Made by a program: the position numbers and the translations under genes. A stretch of DNA of 64,000 nt from Natrarchaeobaculum sulfurireducens. GTDB taxonomy: Archaea; Halobacteriota; Halobacteria; Halobacteriales; Natrialbaceae. Positions 61,927 through 64,000 of the stretch are shown here, in pieces (position 1 is the first letter of the stretch; every line of letters starts with the position of its first letter). The DNA lies in assembly GCF_003430825.1 (NCBI RefSeq), contig NZ_CP024046.1, positions 62,001-126,000 on the forward strand, in the 5' to 3' direction. The notes below the pieces were generated by a model. That model was given only the letters and a program-made list of their open reading frames with translations. It ran no database searches and was not told where the DNA came from.

Positions 61927-63321
61927 TTAAGTATTACAGTACGTTGTATATGCTGCATCGAATTCTCGTCGCGGCGGTTGCTGGAATTGTGAACCCATAT
62001 CCCTCGCGGTATAGGGGTTTTCCAACACGGTCAATAACTCCTCGAATGTGGATAGGTCCCCAGCTTCGAGATATTCGTCCAGTGCCTTTTCAACCAGATA
62101 GTTGCGGGGGATATACCGCGGGTTGGCGTCCTGCATCACCTCCTCTTCTAGGCCGACAGCAGCCAATTTCTCTCTCAGCCGTTCAAATTCTGCAGTTGCA
62201 AACACTGGGTCATCAAACCTACCGGGCGCCTCTAATTCGAGGAATGTATTGGTATAGTCAGCGTTCGATTTGCGGAGCCACTCCAGGAATTCATCGACGA
62301 GTTCTTTCTCAGCGTCTGAGTTGATCCCCAGTTTCTTCCGCATCATCGTGTAGTATTGCACAGCAAACCGGTTCTCAAATTCATCTAGTTTGCCTTTGAG
62401 TTCATCATGCGTGAGCGCAGATTGTTTACAGAGCGGTTGGAGTGCCTCTGCGAATCGTTCAAGATTCCACTGCAGGATGCGTTGTTGGTTTCCGAATGCA
62501 TATCTCCCGTGCGTATCGATTGAGCTGAACACCGTCTCCTCATCATAGTAATTCATGAACGCGCAGGGTCCATAATCAAATGTTTCTCCGTTGACGCTCA
62601 TATTGTCCGTATTCATGACGCCATGAATGAATCCGACACGCAGCCAGTCAACAACCATCTCAATCGACGACTGCATGACTGCATCGAAGAACTCTAGATA
62701 TGTGCGATCCGTTTCATTTAGCTGCGGGTAATGTCTGTCGATAACGTAATCAGTGAATCGCTGTAATTCGTCGGGTCCTTGGCCTGCAACATACTGGAAG
62801 GTCCCGTATCGAATGTGGCTGTTCATCACTCGGACAAGGATGGCCCCGGGTTCTGTCCGGCGTCGTCGGACTGCTTCGTCGGTTTCGACAACTGCCAGGC
62901 TTCTCGATGTTTTGATGTTTAAATTCTGCATCGCATGTGAATACAGAAATTCTCTGAGCATCGAGCTGACAGTTGCGTTACCATCGCCTCTTCTGGAGTA
63001 CGGCGTCCGACCAGACCCTTTCAGTTGAATGTCATATCTATTACCATCGTGTACATGCTCGCCGAGTATCATCGCCCTTCCATCACCTAGGACAGTAAAA
63101 CTCCCATACTGGTGGCCTGCATATGCCTGCGCGATTGGTTCCTCCAAGAGGTTCTGGCCTGCTAGAACGTTAGCATTGAGCTCTGCTGTATCCAATCCAA
63201 GATCAGCACACAGTCGGTCGTTAAGAAGCAGAACTTTCGGATTAGCGATGCGCTTGGGCGTTACCCTCGAATAAAGGCTTGAGTCTACACTTTTGTAAGT
63301 GGTGTCAAATGAAAAGGGCAT
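61927..63321 (-). CDS. selO: Protein adenylyltransferase SelO
   Basis: A 464-residue SelO/YdiU pseudokinase, which transfers AMP from ATP to Ser, Thr or Tyr of target proteins, linked to redox control in other organisms. Recognisable are AYAGHQYGSFTVLGDGRA, the glycine-rich GSGRTPYSRRGDGNAT, the catalytic-loop region HGVMNTDNMS and the metal-binding DYGPCAFMN. Length is near the family norm; the C-terminus lacks the selenocysteine of animal enzymes (ends TTYCNT). The gene is lower in GC and less acidic than its neighbours, suggesting acquisition from bacteria. Confidence 0.92.
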   Translation of the reverse strand: MPFSFDTTYKSVDSSLYSRVTPKRIANPKVLLLNDRLCADLGLDTAELNANVLAGQNLLEEPIAQAYAGHQYGSFTVLGDGRAMILGEHVHDGNRYDIQLKGSGRTPYSRRGDGNATVSSMLREFLYSHAMQNLNIKTSRSLAVVETDEAVRRRRTEPGAILVRVMNSHIRYGTFQYVAGQGPDELQRFTDYVIDRHYPQLNETDRTYLEFFDAVMQSSIEMVVDWLRVGFIHGVMNTDNMSVNGETFDYGPCAFMNYYDEETVFSSIDTHGRYAFGNQQRILQWNLERFAEALQPLCKQSALTHDELKGKLDEFENRFAVQYYTMMRKKLGINSDAEKELVDEFLEWLRKSNADYTNTFLELEAPGRFDDPVFATAEFERLREKLAAVGLEEEVMQDANPRYIPRNYLVEKALDEYLEAGDLSTFEELLTVLENPYTARDMGSQFQQPPRREFDAAYTTYCNT

Positions 63322-63633
63322 TTAGTTTCATATGGTGTTATGTCCCTTGGTGTATTAACCTTGTGCTCGAGGTTGTTAACAATCGATTGGTTAGAGAAGC
63401 TCTAGTTTGGGTGTGCTGCATATACACTCGATATCTTACTTGTCTTTCTCACAGGATGTTTTAATTACTTGCGACCGCATTGTATTGCATCTTTCTGTGA
63501 AGCACTCTTGCCACATCGATGCCATTACGCAGAGATGTCAGCTACGGCGTTGTTGCACCGCTACCACAGCTAGTTCTGAGGGAGTTTCCGACACGACCAA
63601 GCTATTAAGACTGCACAGTGTAAGTGATTACAA
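63322..63633. other. AT-rich intergenic stretch with promoter
   Basis: No gene is seen in about 310 bp. CTATTAAG at about 63,602-63,609 is a TATA-like box about 28 nt before the cupin start. Confidence 0.4.
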
Positions 63634-63984
63634 ATGACTCATATTTCAATCACCGACGTGGCCGACGACCTCGATCCAGCTGAACTCCAGCACAAGGAAG
63701 TGCTCACTGCGGGGCCACTCACCATCGAAGTCGGAAAGTATCCGGCTGACAGTGCTGTCCCAAAGAATTCCCACAACGAAGAGGAACTGTACTACATCCT
63801 GTCGGGATCAGGCAAACTCCGCGTTGGCGACGACACTCACGAAATTAAGACAGGTGATCTCGTCTATGTGGAACCCGACCTCGAGCACGATTTTTTCCAC
63901 ATCACCGAGGAGATTACCGTCCTGATTATCCTTGGACCATCGGCTAATCCCACCTCGTACGGTATTCGTGAACAAGACAAGTGA
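63634..63984 (+). CDS. Cupin-domain protein
   Basis: A 116-residue single-domain cupin. The metal-binding motif 1 is seen as NSHNEEELYYILSGSGKLRV (20 residues; His and Glu ligands, one His replaced) and motif 2 as VYVEPDLEHDFFHI. Small haloarchaeal cupins are often sugar isomerase-like or regulatory proteins, but the function here is unknown. The ATG is placed for a leaderless transcript from the TATA box at 63,602. Confidence 0.85.
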   Translation: MTHISITDVADDLDPAELQHKEVLTAGPLTIEVGKYPADSAVPKNSHNEEELYYILSGSGKLRVGDDTHEIKTGDLVYVEPDLEHDFFHITEEITVLIILGPSANPTSYGIREQDK

Positions 63985-64000
63985 ACTACCTGCCCTACCG

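Overview
The window comes from a haloarchaeon, probably a member of the Natrialbales (Natrinema, Haloterrigena or Natronorubrum-like; genus inferred from general look only). The evidence is the strongly acidic predicted proteins, Tat-type lipoprotein signals, start codons that sit about 25 nt after TATA boxes (leaderless mRNAs), halobacterial families (bacterio-opsin-activator HTH, KaiC plus histidine kinases, ArfA-type GTP cyclohydrolase III) and typical haloarchaeal insertion sequences (IS6, IS5, IS630 and IS200/IS605 relatives). No rRNA, tRNA or CRISPR array was recognised.

Layout. (1) 1-5.6 kb: the tail of a glycolate/D-lactate-oxidase-type flavoprotein, a zinc-ribbon/HNH gene pair, an IS630 element with a frameshift site, and nested IS debris around a decayed IS6 copy. 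(2) 5.6-16.4 kb: catabolic module 1. It has an IclR regulator, a TAXI-TRAP transporter (fused permease plus an unusual binding protein whose two halves are in swapped order), acyl-CoA ligase, acyl-CoA dehydrogenase, thiolase, 3-hydroxyacyl-CoA dehydrogenase and enoyl-CoA hydratase: import, CoA activation and beta-oxidation of an unidentified carboxylate. (3) 17.1-26.4 kb: a polysaccharide flippase, an arfA operon, an IS5 element and a tightly overlapping KaiC-kinase-kinase operon. (4) 27.2-34.6 kb: catabolic module 2. It has a broken CoA-transferase, an acyl-CoA dehydrogenase, EtfAB, a two-domain MaoC hydratase (mesaconyl-CoA hydratase type), a malyl-CoA-lyase-type enzyme and a second IclR regulator with two 17-bp operator-like repeats. 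Together these could turn a C5 acid such as methylsuccinate or mesaconate into propionyl-CoA and glyoxylate. Decayed IS6 copies lie at 3.7, 16.4, 26.4 and 36.3 kb and bracket modules 1 and 2 as inverted pairs.

(5) 37-53.5 kb: a membrane-protein island. It holds five M48-type peptidase genes or relics (two catalytically intact, one truncated, two that have lost every zinc ligand), two GIDE-domain membrane proteins, DUF4870-like proteins, a membrane-bound winged-helix protein, a Tat lipoprotein, a methyltransferase and an ABC exporter. MITEs have disrupted at least two of these genes. (6) 53.5-64 kb: hairpin repeats related to IS200/IS605 ends, a six-PAS histidine kinase whose receiver domain lacks its phospho-acceptor, an EamA-type transporter, a Bat-type regulator, an SDR, small zinc-ribbon and membrane proteins, SelO and a cupin.

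Strongest candidates for new biology: the circularly permuted TAXI binding protein; the C5-dicarboxyl-CoA module with its operator pair; and the M48/GIDE island that mixes active and pseudo-proteases.
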